From contig JASLLL010000002.1 of NCBI GenBank assembly GCA_030747075.1, positions 62,001 through 126,000 of the forward strand: DNA of 64,000 bases, read 5' to 3'. Each line of letters opens with the position of its first letter. Position 1 is the first letter of the stretch. This DNA comes from Gemmatimonadota bacterium. Its GTDB lineage: Bacteria; ARS69. The position numbers and the translations under genes were made by a program. Positions 47,801 through 56,146 of this stretch are shown here, piece after piece. Below the pieces are notes generated by a model. That model was not told the DNA's origin, ran no database searches, and saw only the letters and a program-made list of their open reading frames with translations.

Positions 47801-47922
47801 TTCCCCGAACCCGTCGGTCCGTGAATCAGGAAGAGCGACTGCCCCAACAGATCCGCGAAGTCCAGCGTCTCTGTGCCCGGGTACGGGCCGAAGGCCTGCA
47901 TGCGGAGGCGAAGCGGCTTCAT
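44848..47922 (-). CDS. sbcC: Nuclease SbcCD subunit C
   Basis: A 1024-residue SMC/Rad50-type ATPase that works with SbcD to open hairpins and process DNA ends. Walker A GPTGSGKT near residue 36, a long Ala/Glu/Lys/Arg-rich coiled coil on both sides of a zinc hook (CPVCGSQ near 511-517), then the ABC signature ATLSGGESFLAALSLALGLA and Walker B LETLFVDEGFGTLD. ATG at 47922 overlaps the sbcD stop (ATGA). The upstream continuation of the frame is antisense to nothing but lies inside sbcD and is excluded. Confidence 0.96.
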   Translation of the reverse strand: MKPLRLRMQAFGPYPGTETLDFADLLGQSLFLIHGPTGSGKTTLLDAICFALYGVASGGRDERKGADMRSDWADPETATEVEFEFSLGARSYRVMRAPRQERPRKRGAGTTTAPDSATLWEITDAGPENPEGRVLADGARKVTTHAEELLGLEERQFRQVILLPQGQFRRLLLADSKGREEILQRLFHTGLYRRIEVALKEKAAVLKKEVGSLRDRRSTVLEQAGADSGDALRTQEEALLAEMNRHALQVEKLGKLAAEAEKRLSAGHEDAKKLEEVVAAGTARKAVADRGEKIDADRRDLARARKAEPLVPVLASLAKRAEEAGDAARRFADAESALTKAEGEKKETEDRLARERKRDPDRRKAAARVTELDALTGKVAGIEAAREASRKARGKATEAAEKKETLAARITRADTRLKELREELDRVRKTASGAEGLSVRVVAARRAHEDRVRLEKLDKALTTARKEQEGFATSLECAEKELTSAKALREKREAAWQKGQAAHLARGLADGEACPVCGSQEHPDPARAAKDLPTEAGVTDARDAEAAASDALADLRDEAAEAGLAVASLDSTRSTLAGGLGDAASREPGALAEERKVLEDSAEEADLARTRVESLLEDVKTAEKAREGLGSDHAELEKEGRSLAEAAAAADAVSAEKQEAIPEELRPEGALEAGLAAAREEADALECALTDARKEAEDAKEATAGAKAERASALGADKAARKQHEKQASAAGEKLAEAGFASESEQGAAVRSEAVVDALDGRIREHDRALTAARERVRLAKEAADGIAAPDIPALREVADRAGAAHDDANEAAGGMRANREQMGAWLADLAKTAEKLTDREERHGVVGRVAEIANGKGANAPGIAFQRFVLGAFLDHALRVATDRLRVMSSGRFELRRASERVDGRRAGGLDLAVNDTYTGVERPVATLSGGESFLAALSLALGLAEVVQSYSGGVRLETLFVDEGFGTLDTESLELAMKALSEIQATGRLVGIISHVSELRTQVPARLEITRGRRGSSARFVV

Positions 47923-49076
47923 GCGTCCACCTCGCGATCCCGGCGGTCCATCTCCTCCACGACTTCGACGAGGGCGGCGCGTTCCGCTTCGGTGAGGTCC
48001 TGACCGGTCACTTCCGCGTGGAAGGCGGTGAAGAGTTCCTCCGGACTCATCTTCCGCGCACCGGGACCGATGACCAGCCCGCTGCCGCCCGGCACTTCTT
48101 CCAGAGGCCGCTCCACATGAAGGATGTTCGGATAGACCTCGCGAAGCTGACCCATGGGATCCAGGATCGCGCCGCGGTCGGCCAGTCGCACGCAGAGGTA
48201 GTCGTCCCGGGCGGGGTCGGCACGGGCATCGCGCAGGATGTCCTTCAGCGAACCTTCCACGCGACGAACCGCCCGCCGCGCGGGCAACGGAAGGCACTCC
48301 ACGCGGCAGGCGCCGGTGGCGTCCATCTCCACCAGCGCGACCGACTTCCCGTGCGCCGCTTCATCAAACGAGTAGGGATAGAGGGACCCCGAGTAGCGAG
48401 CCGAGTCCCGGCCTGCCGTCTGCGGACGGTGGAGGTGCCCGAGGGCGACATAGTCGAATCCGTCAAAGCGAGACGCCTCCACCAGCGCACTCCCGCCGAC
48501 CACGAGCTTCCGCTCGGACTCGGTCTCCTCTCCGCCCGCCACAAACGCGTGGGCGACGGCCACCTGCCGCTCTCCGGCAGATGCTCCCGCCCGTGCCCGA
48601 TCGAGAAGCGCACCGAGCGCGGCGTCGTGGTCCATGAGGGAGTCGTCGGCCAGCGCTTCGCGAGCGAGAGGCGGGTCCGCGTACGGAATCAGGTGGAAGC
48701 GCACCGGGCCGTCAGCGTCGGCGAAGACGGGCGACGGCACGGGATGGCGCACATCCCCGGCGAGATGCAGCCCCTGCTCCCGCAGCATCCCCGAGAGAAA
48801 GCGGAGGCGCGTTCCTCCGTCGTGGTTTCCGGCGATGGCCAGCACGGGAACCTTCTCTTCGCGCACGAGGCGGTCCAGCACATCGCCCAGAAGCTCAACC
48901 GCGGACGGAGGAGGGACGGCGCGATCGTAGATGTCCCCCGCGATCACGACGACATCCGGGCGGGTATCTCGAACGATCTCCACGAAACCGTCCAGAATGT
49001 GCGCCTGGTCTTCCGTCAGGTGGATGCCGTGGAAGAGGCGTCCAATGTGCCAGTCGGCTGTGTGCAGGATACGCAT
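47919..49076 (-). CDS. sbcD: Nuclease SbcCD subunit D
   Basis: A 385-residue Mre11-type metallophosphoesterase nuclease. Metal motifs in order: HTADWHIGR near residue 5, VIAGDIYDR near 46, AGNHDGGT near 83 and a late GHLHRPQ. The C-terminal cap region ends with an acidic/basic helix. It forms the nuclease half of SbcCD with the overlapping sbcC downstream. ATG at 49076. A TACAAT box lies 22-27 bp upstream. Confidence 0.96.
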   Translation of the reverse strand: MRILHTADWHIGRLFHGIHLTEDQAHILDGFVEIVRDTRPDVVVIAGDIYDRAVPPPSAVELLGDVLDRLVREEKVPVLAIAGNHDGGTRLRFLSGMLREQGLHLAGDVRHPVPSPVFADADGPVRFHLIPYADPPLAREALADDSLMDHDAALGALLDRARAGASAGERQVAVAHAFVAGGEETESERKLVVGGSALVEASRFDGFDYVALGHLHRPQTAGRDSARYSGSLYPYSFDEAAHGKSVALVEMDATGACRVECLPLPARRAVRRVEGSLKDILRDARADPARDDYLCVRLADRGAILDPMGQLREVYPNILHVERPLEEVPGGSGLVIGPGARKMSPEELFTAFHAEVTGQDLTEAERAALVEVVEEMDRRDREVDA

Positions 49077-49097
49077 GAGGCATTCCGTTTACATTGC

Positions 49098-49103
49098 ATT
49101 GTA
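49098..49103 (-). promoter_or_regulatory. -10-like box upstream of sbcD
   Basis: On the minus strand TACAAT (49103-49098) lies 22 bp before the sbcD ATG in a locally AT-richer patch. No good -35 element is seen at the proper distance, so this is a weak call. Confidence 0.3.
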
Positions 49104-49178
49104 GTCAGGTGGTCACTCCCTCTCTCTGTATACCGGGCCGGGAGTGGCGTGGCAAGTGCGTTCCGTGGATCGCGTGAT

Positions 49179-49319
49179 TCACTCCACGCCGAGGTTCCGC
49201 ATGCGTCGCCAGAGAGTGGTCCGGTGGACCCCGAGAATCCGCGCGGCTTCCTCGCGCTGATCCAGCAGGCGACTCGCCGTCACCAGCACGAGGAGCTCGC
49301 CGCCATCATTGCGGACCAC
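49179..49319 (-). CDS. Small Fis-type helix-turn-helix protein or remnant
   Basis: A 46-codon reading frame from GTG at 49319 ends in a textbook Fis-type HTH: LLDQREEAARILGVHRTTL followed by WRRMRNLGVE. This is the DNA-binding domain normally found at the C-terminus of sigma54 activators and in Fis. A GGGA lies nine bases before the GTG. No AAA+ domain is encoded upstream on this strand, so it is either a stand-alone mini-regulator or the stump of a lost sigma54 activator. It is divergent from the exporter operon at 49488. Confidence 0.5.
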   Translation of the reverse strand: MVRNDGGELLVLVTASRLLDQREEAARILGVHRTTLWRRMRNLGVE

Positions 49320-49420
49320 TGTCGTTTCCCGCCCACGCACGGGTGGTCGAAAACGGGGGTGTGCCCTATCTTCTCTCAAATGCGCGACTTCCGGCCGCCT
49401 CTCTGCGCCCCTGCCCTCTC

Positions 49421-49434
49421 GGCCCGATCGTTGC
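49421..49434 (+). promoter_or_regulatory. Candidate sigma54 (-24/-12) promoter for the exporter operon
   Basis: GG at 49421-49422 and GC at 49433-49434 are separated by exactly ten bases. The extended site reads CGGCCCG-N4-TTGC, against the consensus TGGCACG-N4-TTGC. It points at the MMPL gene 53 bp away, and a sigma54 activator gene lies at the far end of that operon. Chance matches are common in GC-rich DNA. Confidence 0.4.
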
Positions 49435-49487
49435 GTGACAGCCCCGCAGACGGATGGACAAGAACCTCGCCACCCGGGAGACACCGG

Positions 49488-51797
49488 ATGAAAAAGCTGC
49501 TGGTCGGATTCTCGCTGGACCACCCGAAGTGGGTGATCGGGATCACGCTCGCGTTCACCCTGGCGCTGGGCCTTCAGATTCCGCGCATCCACATCGACAC
49601 CGACCCGGAGAACATGCTCCCGGCGGACGAGTCCGTGCGCCTGTTCCACGACGAAGTGAAAGAGGTCTTCGGGCTGCACGACCTGATCGTTCTGGGGATC
49701 GTCCGCGAGGAAGGCGTCTTCCGGCCGGAAACGCTGGAGAGGGTGGCGCGGATTACGGAAGGGATTCTGGATCTTGAAGGAGTGATCGAGGACGACCTTC
49801 TCGCGCCCACGGAAGTGGACGACATCTTCACGACCGCCGACGGGATTCTCCGCGTGGACACGCTGATGGACGAAGTCCCGGAGTCCCCGGAGGAAGCGCG
49901 GCGAATCCTCGCGCAGATCGGGAAGAACCCCGTGCTTCGCGGCAAGCTGGCCTCGGACGACGGGAAGACGATGGCCGTCTTCATTCCGCTGGAGTCGAAG
50001 GACCGTGCGCGGGAAGTGGCGGCGGGAATCCGGGAACTGATCGCGGCGGAGGGCGGCGACGAGGAATACCACCTCGCCGGAATCCCGCTGGCCGAGGACA
50101 CCTTCGGAGCGGAGATGTTCATTCAGATGGCTGTCTCCGCCCCTGCGGCGATGCTCCTGATCTTCCTGCTCATGCTCTACTTCTTCCGCAAGCCCATGAT
50201 CATCGCGGCGCCCATGATCGTCGCGATGATGAGCGTCATCTGGACGATGGGACTGCTCATCGGGCTGGGCTTCACGGTCCACATCATGAGTTCGATGATC
50301 CCGATCTTCCTGATGCCGATCGCGGTCCTGGACTCCATTCACATGATCACCGAGTTCCACGAACGCTATCCGTCTTCGCGGAGCATGCGCCAGACCATCT
50401 CGGACACCATGGACGAACTCTTCGTCCCGATGATCTTCACCTCGCTGACGACCGTGGTGGGCTTCGTCTCGCTGATCCTGACGCCGATCCCGCCCGTTCA
50501 GGTGTTCGGCGCGTTCGTCGCATTCGGGATTGCGGTCGCGTGGTTCCTGTCGATGACCTTCGCCGTGTCCTTCGCCGCGCTCATCCCGGAGAAGAGGCTG
50601 AAGAACTTCGGCGAGCTGCCGGAGAGCCGCGACTGGATGCGCCATGCCATGCACGCCGTGCGGCGGGTCTCCACTTCACGCGCAAAGCCGATCGTGGCCG
50701 TCGGGGCGCTTCTCTTCGTGGTGGCGCTTGTCGGGTTGACGCGGATCGAGGTCAACGACAACCCGGTGAAGTGGTTCAAGCCGGGACACTCGCTGCGCGT
50801 GGCGGACGCGGTACTGAACGAACACCTTGCGGGGACCTACATGGCGTACCTGTCGGTGGAGTCGGAGGAAGACGGCGGGTTCACCAACCCCGACGCCCTG
50901 CGCTTCGTCCAGAATCTGCAGGCGCACCTCGGGGAGCACCCGAATGTCGGGGGCACCACTTCCATTGCGGACATCGTGGAAAAGGTCCGGCTGGAGATGA
51001 CGGGCGAGCGTGCCGCGGGCATTCCGGACACCCGGGAGGAGATCGCGCAGTACCTCTTCCTCTACGAGATCTCCGGCGGCGACCCGGACGATCTCTTCAA
51101 GTTCATCACGCCTGAAAGCGACCGCACCGTAGTGTGGGTACAGATGCGCCGGGGTGAGAACCGCGAGGTCGCCAGCGTGCTCGCCGCGGCAGACGAGTTC
51201 CTGTCGGCGAACCCTCACCCGGGGCTCACGACGCACTGGGCCGGACTTCCCTACATCAATGTCATCTGGCAACAGAAGATGGTGGCGGGCATGGGAAAGG
51301 CGCTCGCGGGGAGCTTCGCGATCGTCCTGGTCATGATGTCACTGCTCTTCCGGTCGATCCGGATCGGCATCCTGTCGATGATCCCGCTGACTGCCACGAT
51401 CGCCGCCGTATATGGCTTCATCGGATTCGCGGGCAAGCCGTACGACATGCCGATCGCGGTCCTGTCTTCGCTGACGCTGGGCCTGTCGATCGACTTCGCC
51501 ATCCACTTCCTGCAGCGGGCACGGGAGATCCTGCGTGAGACCGGCGACCTTGCCGAGACCATGCGGCAACTCTTCGAAGCCCCGTCCCACGCGATTGCCC
51601 GGAACATCCTGGTGATCGCGCTGGGGTTCGTCCCGATGTTCTTTTCGAACCTCGTGCCCTACATCACCGTGAGCGCGTTCTTCTTCGCGATCATGGTGGT
51701 GAGCGGCGCCACGACCATGTTCTCACTCCCGGCCATCATCTCGCTGACCGGCGGACGCGTGCTGGGTGTGGGACAACGCAAAGGGAGATCCGTATGA
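49488..51797 (+). CDS. RND-superfamily exporter (MMPL type)
   Basis: A 769-residue inner-membrane transporter with 12 predicted helices in two repeats. A large periplasmic loop follows helix 1 (about 40-215) and another follows helix 7 (about 420-590), as in RND/MMPL proteins that export lipids, hopanoids or hydrophobic compounds. Typical spots are IDTDPENMLPAD after helix 1 and LDSIHMITEFHERY and SIDFAIHFLQRARE in the helix 4 and 10 regions. The ATG at 49488 has a GGGAG ahead; much longer upstream readings are antisense to sbcCD. ATGA overlap with the LolA-like gene downstream. Confidence 0.92.
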   Translation: MKKLLVGFSLDHPKWVIGITLAFTLALGLQIPRIHIDTDPENMLPADESVRLFHDEVKEVFGLHDLIVLGIVREEGVFRPETLERVARITEGILDLEGVIEDDLLAPTEVDDIFTTADGILRVDTLMDEVPESPEEARRILAQIGKNPVLRGKLASDDGKTMAVFIPLESKDRAREVAAGIRELIAAEGGDEEYHLAGIPLAEDTFGAEMFIQMAVSAPAAMLLIFLLMLYFFRKPMIIAAPMIVAMMSVIWTMGLLIGLGFTVHIMSSMIPIFLMPIAVLDSIHMITEFHERYPSSRSMRQTISDTMDELFVPMIFTSLTTVVGFVSLILTPIPPVQVFGAFVAFGIAVAWFLSMTFAVSFAALIPEKRLKNFGELPESRDWMRHAMHAVRRVSTSRAKPIVAVGALLFVVALVGLTRIEVNDNPVKWFKPGHSLRVADAVLNEHLAGTYMAYLSVESEEDGGFTNPDALRFVQNLQAHLGEHPNVGGTTSIADIVEKVRLEMTGERAAGIPDTREEIAQYLFLYEISGGDPDDLFKFITPESDRTVVWVQMRRGENREVASVLAAADEFLSANPHPGLTTHWAGLPYINVIWQQKMVAGMGKALAGSFAIVLVMMSLLFRSIRIGILSMIPLTATIAAVYGFIGFAGKPYDMPIAVLSSLTLGLSIDFAIHFLQRAREILRETGDLAETMRQLFEAPSHAIARNILVIALGFVPMFFSNLVPYITVSAFFFAIMVVSGATTMFSLPAIISLTGGRVLGVGQRKGRSV

Positions 51798-52597
51798 AGG
51801 GCATCGCTCTGGCGGGGGCCGTCCTGGCGGCGACCGCCTTCCCCGGGGGCACCGGGGCGGCGGACACGCCGCAAGCCGAGGACATCATGAAGAGCGCGCA
51901 CATGAACCTCTACTATCCGGGAGACGACGGGCGGGCGTTCGTGCGCATGACCATGACGGACAAGCGCGGAAAGACACGCGAGCGCGAGTTCGTCATGGTA
52001 CGCCGCGATCTGGAGGACGGCGGAGCGCAGAAGTACTTCGTGTACTTCCTCAAACCGGCCGATGTGCGGCGGACCGCGTTCATGGTCTGGAAGGATCCGC
52101 AGAAGGACGACTCACGGTGGATCTATGTCCCGGCCATCGACCTTGTGAAGAGAATCTCGGCGAAGGACAAGGGTTCGTCGTTTGTCGGCAGCGACTTCTC
52201 CTACGAGGATGTCTCCGGACGACACTGGACTGATGACGACCACGCCATTACCGGTGAGGAGGAAATCGACGGGACCGCGTGCTGGATCGTCGAGAGCACG
52301 CCGCGGGGGAAGGACTCCTTTTCGAGAAAGGTGAGCTGGGTGTCGAAGGAGGACGCGATCGCGGTGCGGGAAGAGTACTACGATCGCAAGGACCGACGGG
52401 TGCGCGTGCTGACCGCCGGAGAGATCCGCGTCGTGGACGGGCACCGAACCGTCACAAAGCGGACGGCCCGGAACGAGAAGAAGAACCATACGACCACGGT
52501 GGAGTTCTTCGATATCGCGTACGACCTCGGGGTCGACGAGAAGGTCTTTACGGAACGATACCTCAAGAACCCACCCGGAGATCTTGTCTCCCGGTAG
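51794..52597 (+). CDS. LolA-like outer-membrane lipoprotein-sorting protein
   Basis: A 267-residue secreted protein (signal peptide about 1-22) of the LolA-like family often annotated as outer membrane lipoprotein-sorting protein. It has DIMKSAHMNLYYPGD, KYFVYFLKPADVRRTAFMVW and a beta-rich continuation ending VDEKVFTERYLKNPP, all common in this family. Such genes regularly accompany MMPL/RND exporters and an outer-membrane protein, so it probably ferries the exported lipid or lipoprotein through the periplasm. The ATG overlaps the exporter's stop codon. Confidence 0.88.
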   Translation: MKGIALAGAVLAATAFPGGTGAADTPQAEDIMKSAHMNLYYPGDDGRAFVRMTMTDKRGKTREREFVMVRRDLEDGGAQKYFVYFLKPADVRRTAFMVWKDPQKDDSRWIYVPAIDLVKRISAKDKGSSFVGSDFSYEDVSGRHWTDDDHAITGEEEIDGTACWIVESTPRGKDSFSRKVSWVSKEDAIAVREEYYDRKDRRVRVLTAGEIRVVDGHRTVTKRTARNEKKNHTTTVEFFDIAYDLGVDEKVFTERYLKNPPGDLVSR

Positions 52598-52616
52598 CGT
52601 GGAAAGGAGCCTTTGG

Positions 52617-53846
52617 ATGAATCGCTCAATCCTGGCCGCCCTGGGCGCGGCGCTTCTCCTGAGTCCGGGAGTGGCTGTCGCTCTGGAGGAGTTCCACGGG
52701 TTTGTGGAGACCGCGTGGGGCATCCGGACGACCGAAGTCCCCGCCGCCCCTTCGGACTATGTCCTGGACGAGACGCGGGGACAGCTTCGCCTGAACGCAT
52801 TCGGGGAGCAGGGCGAAGCGTTCCTGCGGCTCGACTTTCTGCATGACCGGGTCCAAGGGGGCGCGGCGGAACTGGAGATGCGCGAAGGCTTCCTGCGCTT
52901 CACGACGCTCGGCGACCATCTGGATGTGAAGGCGGGCCGCCAGGCGCTGACATGGGGCACGGGAGACCTGATCTTCATCAACGATCTCTTCCCGAAGGAC
53001 TGGGTGTCGTTCTTCGCGGGTCGCGAGGACCAGTACCTCAAGGCTCCGTCGGACGCCGTGCGGCTGGGGATCTTCGGGCTTCCGGTCGATCTGGATGTGG
53101 TGGTCGCGTCGGGGTTCACGCCCGACCGGATGCCGGACGGAACGAGGCTCGTCTTTGCCTCACCGGTAGCGGGCGGCGTGCCGACCCTGCCCAACGCCGC
53201 GCTCGGGAATGCGGAGATCGCGGCGCGGGCATCGCGGTATGTGGGCGACTTCACGGCCGCGCTCTACACCTACCACGGCTTCTTCCCGACGCCCGCGTGT
53301 GTGTCTCCGGGGGGCAGCGTCCCCACGCTGACCTACCCGGCGCTCTCGGCCCACGGCGCCAGCCTGCGCGGTCCGCTCGGGCCGGGGATCGCCTGGGCGG
53401 AGACGGGGCTGTACGATTCGCGGGACGACCGCGACGGGACAGATCCCTTCGTGCCGAACTCTTCCGCGCGGTGGCTGGCCGGGTACGAGGTGCCGCTTTC
53501 CACCGACTTCAACCTGACGCTGCAGTACTACGGGGAGCGGCAGCTCGACTACGACGCGTATCTCGCCCACCTGGACGGAGCGGTCCCCGACGACGAGGAC
53601 TACACGCTTCTCACGGCACGCGCGGAGAAGTGGCTGCGGTATCAGACGGTGCGGCTGTCGCTCTTCGCGTTCCATTCGCCGACGGTGGAGGAGACGCACA
53701 TTCGCGCGCTTGCCAGCGTCAAACTGAGCGACGAGATCGAAGCCGCGCTCGGCGCGGGCCTCTTCGCCGGGGACTACGCGAGGGGCCGGTTCAGCCGGTT
53801 CGACGACAACGACCATGTGTTCCTGAGATTCCGGTACGGGTTCTAG
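52617..53846 (+). CDS. Outer-membrane beta-barrel protein of exporter operon
   Basis: A 409-residue protein with a signal peptide (about 1-22) and alternating amphipathic strands throughout, ending in FLRFRYGF with the terminal aromatic residue favoured by the BAM complex. Segments such as GRQALTWGTGDLIFINDLFPKDW resemble DUF1302/alginate-export-type barrels. It is the third gene of the exporter operon with an AAGGAG ribosome site, and would be the outer-membrane exit or receptor for the exporter/LolA-like pair. Its cargo is unknown. Confidence 0.85.
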   Translation: MNRSILAALGAALLLSPGVAVALEEFHGFVETAWGIRTTEVPAAPSDYVLDETRGQLRLNAFGEQGEAFLRLDFLHDRVQGGAAELEMREGFLRFTTLGDHLDVKAGRQALTWGTGDLIFINDLFPKDWVSFFAGREDQYLKAPSDAVRLGIFGLPVDLDVVVASGFTPDRMPDGTRLVFASPVAGGVPTLPNAALGNAEIAARASRYVGDFTAALYTYHGFFPTPACVSPGGSVPTLTYPALSAHGASLRGPLGPGIAWAETGLYDSRDDRDGTDPFVPNSSARWLAGYEVPLSTDFNLTLQYYGERQLDYDAYLAHLDGAVPDDEDYTLLTARAEKWLRYQTVRLSLFAFHSPTVEETHIRALASVKLSDEIEAALGAGLFAGDYARGRFSRFDDNDHVFLRFRYGF

Positions 53847-53856
53847 GCACTGCGCG

Positions 53857-53878
53857 GCGGGGTGTTATGCAGCCCCGC
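53857..53878. terminator. Hairpin between convergent genes
   Basis: GCGGGG (53857-53862) pairs with CCCCGC (53873-53878) across a ten-base loop, just after the OMP stop at 53846. It overlaps the 3' end of the convergent regulator gene. There is only a two-base T stretch, so it is a weak terminator candidate. Confidence 0.33.
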
Positions 53879-54917
53879 TTCCCCCTTCTCCTGCCGGGTC
53901 CGAAGGCAACCCCAGCCTGCGGATCATCTTGATCAGCCCCTGCCGCGAAATCCCGAGACTCCGCGCGGTCTGCGCCTTGTTCCAACGGTTCCGCCGAAGG
54001 CTGCCCAGGAGGATCTCCCGCTGCGCGCCGTTCACCCTTTCGCGGAAGGACCCGCCTGCCGGCACGGGAGGAGGCCCGGCACGGCCCGCCAGAACCTCCG
54101 GCGAGAGCGACGCCGGGGTCGCCGGCCCCCGTCCGCGCGTCACGATGGCCACGCGCTGGACTTCGTTCGCGAGCTGCCGCAGATTCCCCGGCCAGTCACA
54201 CGCGACCAGCGCCTCCAGGACTTCCGGCCCCAGGACATCCTCCAGCGGCTCCCCCCCACGGACGGAGCACTCCACAAAGTGCCGGACGAACAGCGGAATG
54301 TCCCCCCGCCTTTCGCGAAGCGCGGGGACACGCACGGTGATCCCGTTCAGCCGGTAAAACAGATCCTCGCGGAACTTCCCCGCGCGCACCTCGGCCGCCA
54401 GATTCCGGTTGGTCGCGGCGATCACCCGCACGCTCACCCGGCGCGGCGTGGATTCCCCCACGCGCTTGATCTCCCCTTCCTGAAGCGCACGCAGAAGACG
54501 AACCTGCACGCCCGGCGCGATCTCCCCGATCTCGTCCAGGAAGAGGGTGCCGCCATCCGCCTCTTCGAAGAGGCCGCGCCGATTCCCGGCAGCCCCCGTG
54601 AACGCTCCGGCGACATGCCCGAAGAGGTCGCTCTCCAGCGTCCCCTCCGCGAGCGCGGCACAGTTGTGAGCCAGATAGCGACCGGGGCGTTCCCCCGTCT
54701 CATGAAGAAGCCGCGCCACCAGTTCCTTCCCGGAGCCGCTCTCGCCCGTCACCAGAACATTGGCGCTCGTCCCCGCGAGCGATTCCACAAGACCCAGCAG
54801 TTCCAGGGATGCGCGACTGCGGCCGACAACGGGCAGGACTCGCCGCGCGGCCTCGGAGAAGGGGGCGGGGCGGGCGGCGGGGATGGACAACGGCATGGCG
54901 GCACGAGCGAGGGACAT
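53865..54917 (-). CDS. Sigma54-dependent activator without sensory domain
   Basis: A 350-residue bacterial enhancer-binding protein. The AAA+ domain begins near residue 30: Walker A GESGSGKE at 58-65, the sigma54-contact loop GAFTGA at 104-109, Walker B LFLDEIGE at 125-132, and an arginine-finger region [11 protein letters not shown]-like (here [12 protein letters not shown]). A Fis HTH ([20 protein letters not shown]) ends the protein. There is no receiver, GAF or PAS domain, so control must come from a partner protein, as for PspF. GGAGG seven bases before the ATG. It converges with the exporter operon, its most likely target. Confidence 0.92.
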   Translation of the reverse strand: MSLARAAMPLSIPAARPAPFSEAARRVLPVVGRSRASLELLGLVESLAGTSANVLVTGESGSGKELVARLLHETGERPGRYLAHNCAALAEGTLESDLFGHVAGAFTGAAGNRRGLFEEADGGTLFLDEIGEIAPGVQVRLLRALQEGEIKRVGESTPRRVSVRVIAATNRNLAAEVRAGKFREDLFYRLNGITVRVPALRERRGDIPLFVRHFVECSVRGGEPLEDVLGPEVLEALVACDWPGNLRQLANEVQRVAIVTRGRGPATPASLSPEVLAGRAGPPPVPAGGSFRERVNGAQREILLGSLRRNRWNKAQTARSLGISRQGLIKMIRRLGLPSDPAGEGGSGAA

Positions 54918-55070
54918 GACAAGCCTCCGGGAGGGGGGGTGGAGCCGCCCTTCCTTGCAGGAGGCGTGCCGGTTCGCGCACGGGGCTGGAGGCGATTCAG
55001 CCGCGCTTCGCAGGGCGAACAGGCTTCCGGGGACCTCGCTACCGGCCTCCCTGTTCCAGGCGGAACCGGA

Positions 55071-56120
55071 TCAGCGGCTCTCGGGGGCAGGCCGGGAAGG
55101 CCCGAAGCGCACTTCTCCACCCCCGGCGACGATGCTCCCCACGGGAAGCCCCGCGCCGGTCTCTCCGCCCGCCACGGCCACGAGACCGAGTCCCAGGTTG
55201 AAGGCGCGGCGCATGTCGTCTTCCGGCACGCCGCCCGCCTCACGCAGCAGATCGAAGATGGCCGGTTCCTCCCAGGAACCCGGATTCAGCACGGCATCCA
55301 CGCCCGCCGGGAGAATGCGCCGGAGGTTGCCGGGGATCCCGCCACCGGTAATGTGCGCGAAGCCTTTCACGCGCGCCGAATCATCCGCCATCAGCGCCCG
55401 CATCTCCTTCGTGTAGGAGAGGTGGGGGGCGAGAAGCGCATCGGCAACGGTCTCCCCGCCGAGACACGCGGGCGTGGCCTCCAGCGACAGCGACGCCGTG
55501 TCCTCCACGATCTTCCGGGCCAGGCTGTAGCCGTTGGTATGCAGCCCGGACGACGGGAAGCCGACCAGCCGGTCTCCCGGCAGGATCCCGGAGCCGTCCA
55601 GAAGCCGCGCACGATCCGCGATCCCCACGATGAACGCCGCCGCATCGTATTCGCCATCCGCGTAGAACCCAGGCATCTCCGCCGTCTCTCCGCCGAGGAG
55701 CGCAATCCCCTCCTCGCGGCAGGCACCCGCCATGCCTTCGACCAGCGCGGCCATCACATCGTCCGAGAGTCTTCCGGTCGCCAGGTAGTCCAGGAAGAAG
55801 AGCGGGCGCGCACCAAGCACCGCGATGTCATTCGCGCAGTGCCGAACAAGATCTCCCCCGACCCGCGCGTGCTCTCCGGTCGCGAACGCCAGCTTGAGCT
55901 TCGTCCCGACGCCGTCGGCGGACGACACCAGAACCGGTTCCGCCATGCCGGAAAGATCCGGCGCGAAGAGCCCGCCGAAGCCGCCGATCTCCCCCAGTAC
56001 TCCGGGTGTCTTTGTGGACTGCACGGCCGATCGGATCCGATCGACGAACCGTTCCCCGGCCTCGACATCCACACCGGCGTCCTTGTACTGGATGGACCGG
56101 GGAGATTCCTCCACAAGCAC
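55071..56120 (-). CDS. purM: AIR synthetase (phosphoribosylformylglycinamidine cyclo-ligase)
   Basis: A 349-residue ATP-dependent enzyme that closes the imidazole ring, the step after PurLQS. Signs: YKDAGVDVEAGERFVDRI at the N-terminus, SSADGVGTKLKLA with the ATP loop, GGETAEMPGFY, LPSSGLHTNGYSLARK-like sequence (here FPSSGLHTNGYSLARK) and HITGGGIPGNLRRILP. Start is GTG at 56120 with GGAGAGG upstream; a second GTG lies two codons in. It is separated by about 20 kb from the main pur cluster. Confidence 0.95.
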   Translation of the reverse strand: MLVEESPRSIQYKDAGVDVEAGERFVDRIRSAVQSTKTPGVLGEIGGFGGLFAPDLSGMAEPVLVSSADGVGTKLKLAFATGEHARVGGDLVRHCANDIAVLGARPLFFLDYLATGRLSDDVMAALVEGMAGACREEGIALLGGETAEMPGFYADGEYDAAAFIVGIADRARLLDGSGILPGDRLVGFPSSGLHTNGYSLARKIVEDTASLSLEATPACLGGETVADALLAPHLSYTKEMRALMADDSARVKGFAHITGGGIPGNLRRILPAGVDAVLNPGSWEEPAIFDLLREAGGVPEDDMRRAFNLGLGLVAVAGGETGAGLPVGSIVAGGGEVRFGPSRPAPESR

Positions 56121-56146
56121 CCGCCTCTCCGTACTCGCGCTGCGCG

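Noticed and set aside
47568-49487. A 640-residue N-terminal extension of the exporter gene on the plus strand
   Set aside because: It is antisense to sbcC and sbcD and has the composition of a high-GC shadow frame. The exporter's first helix begins right after the ATG at 49488.
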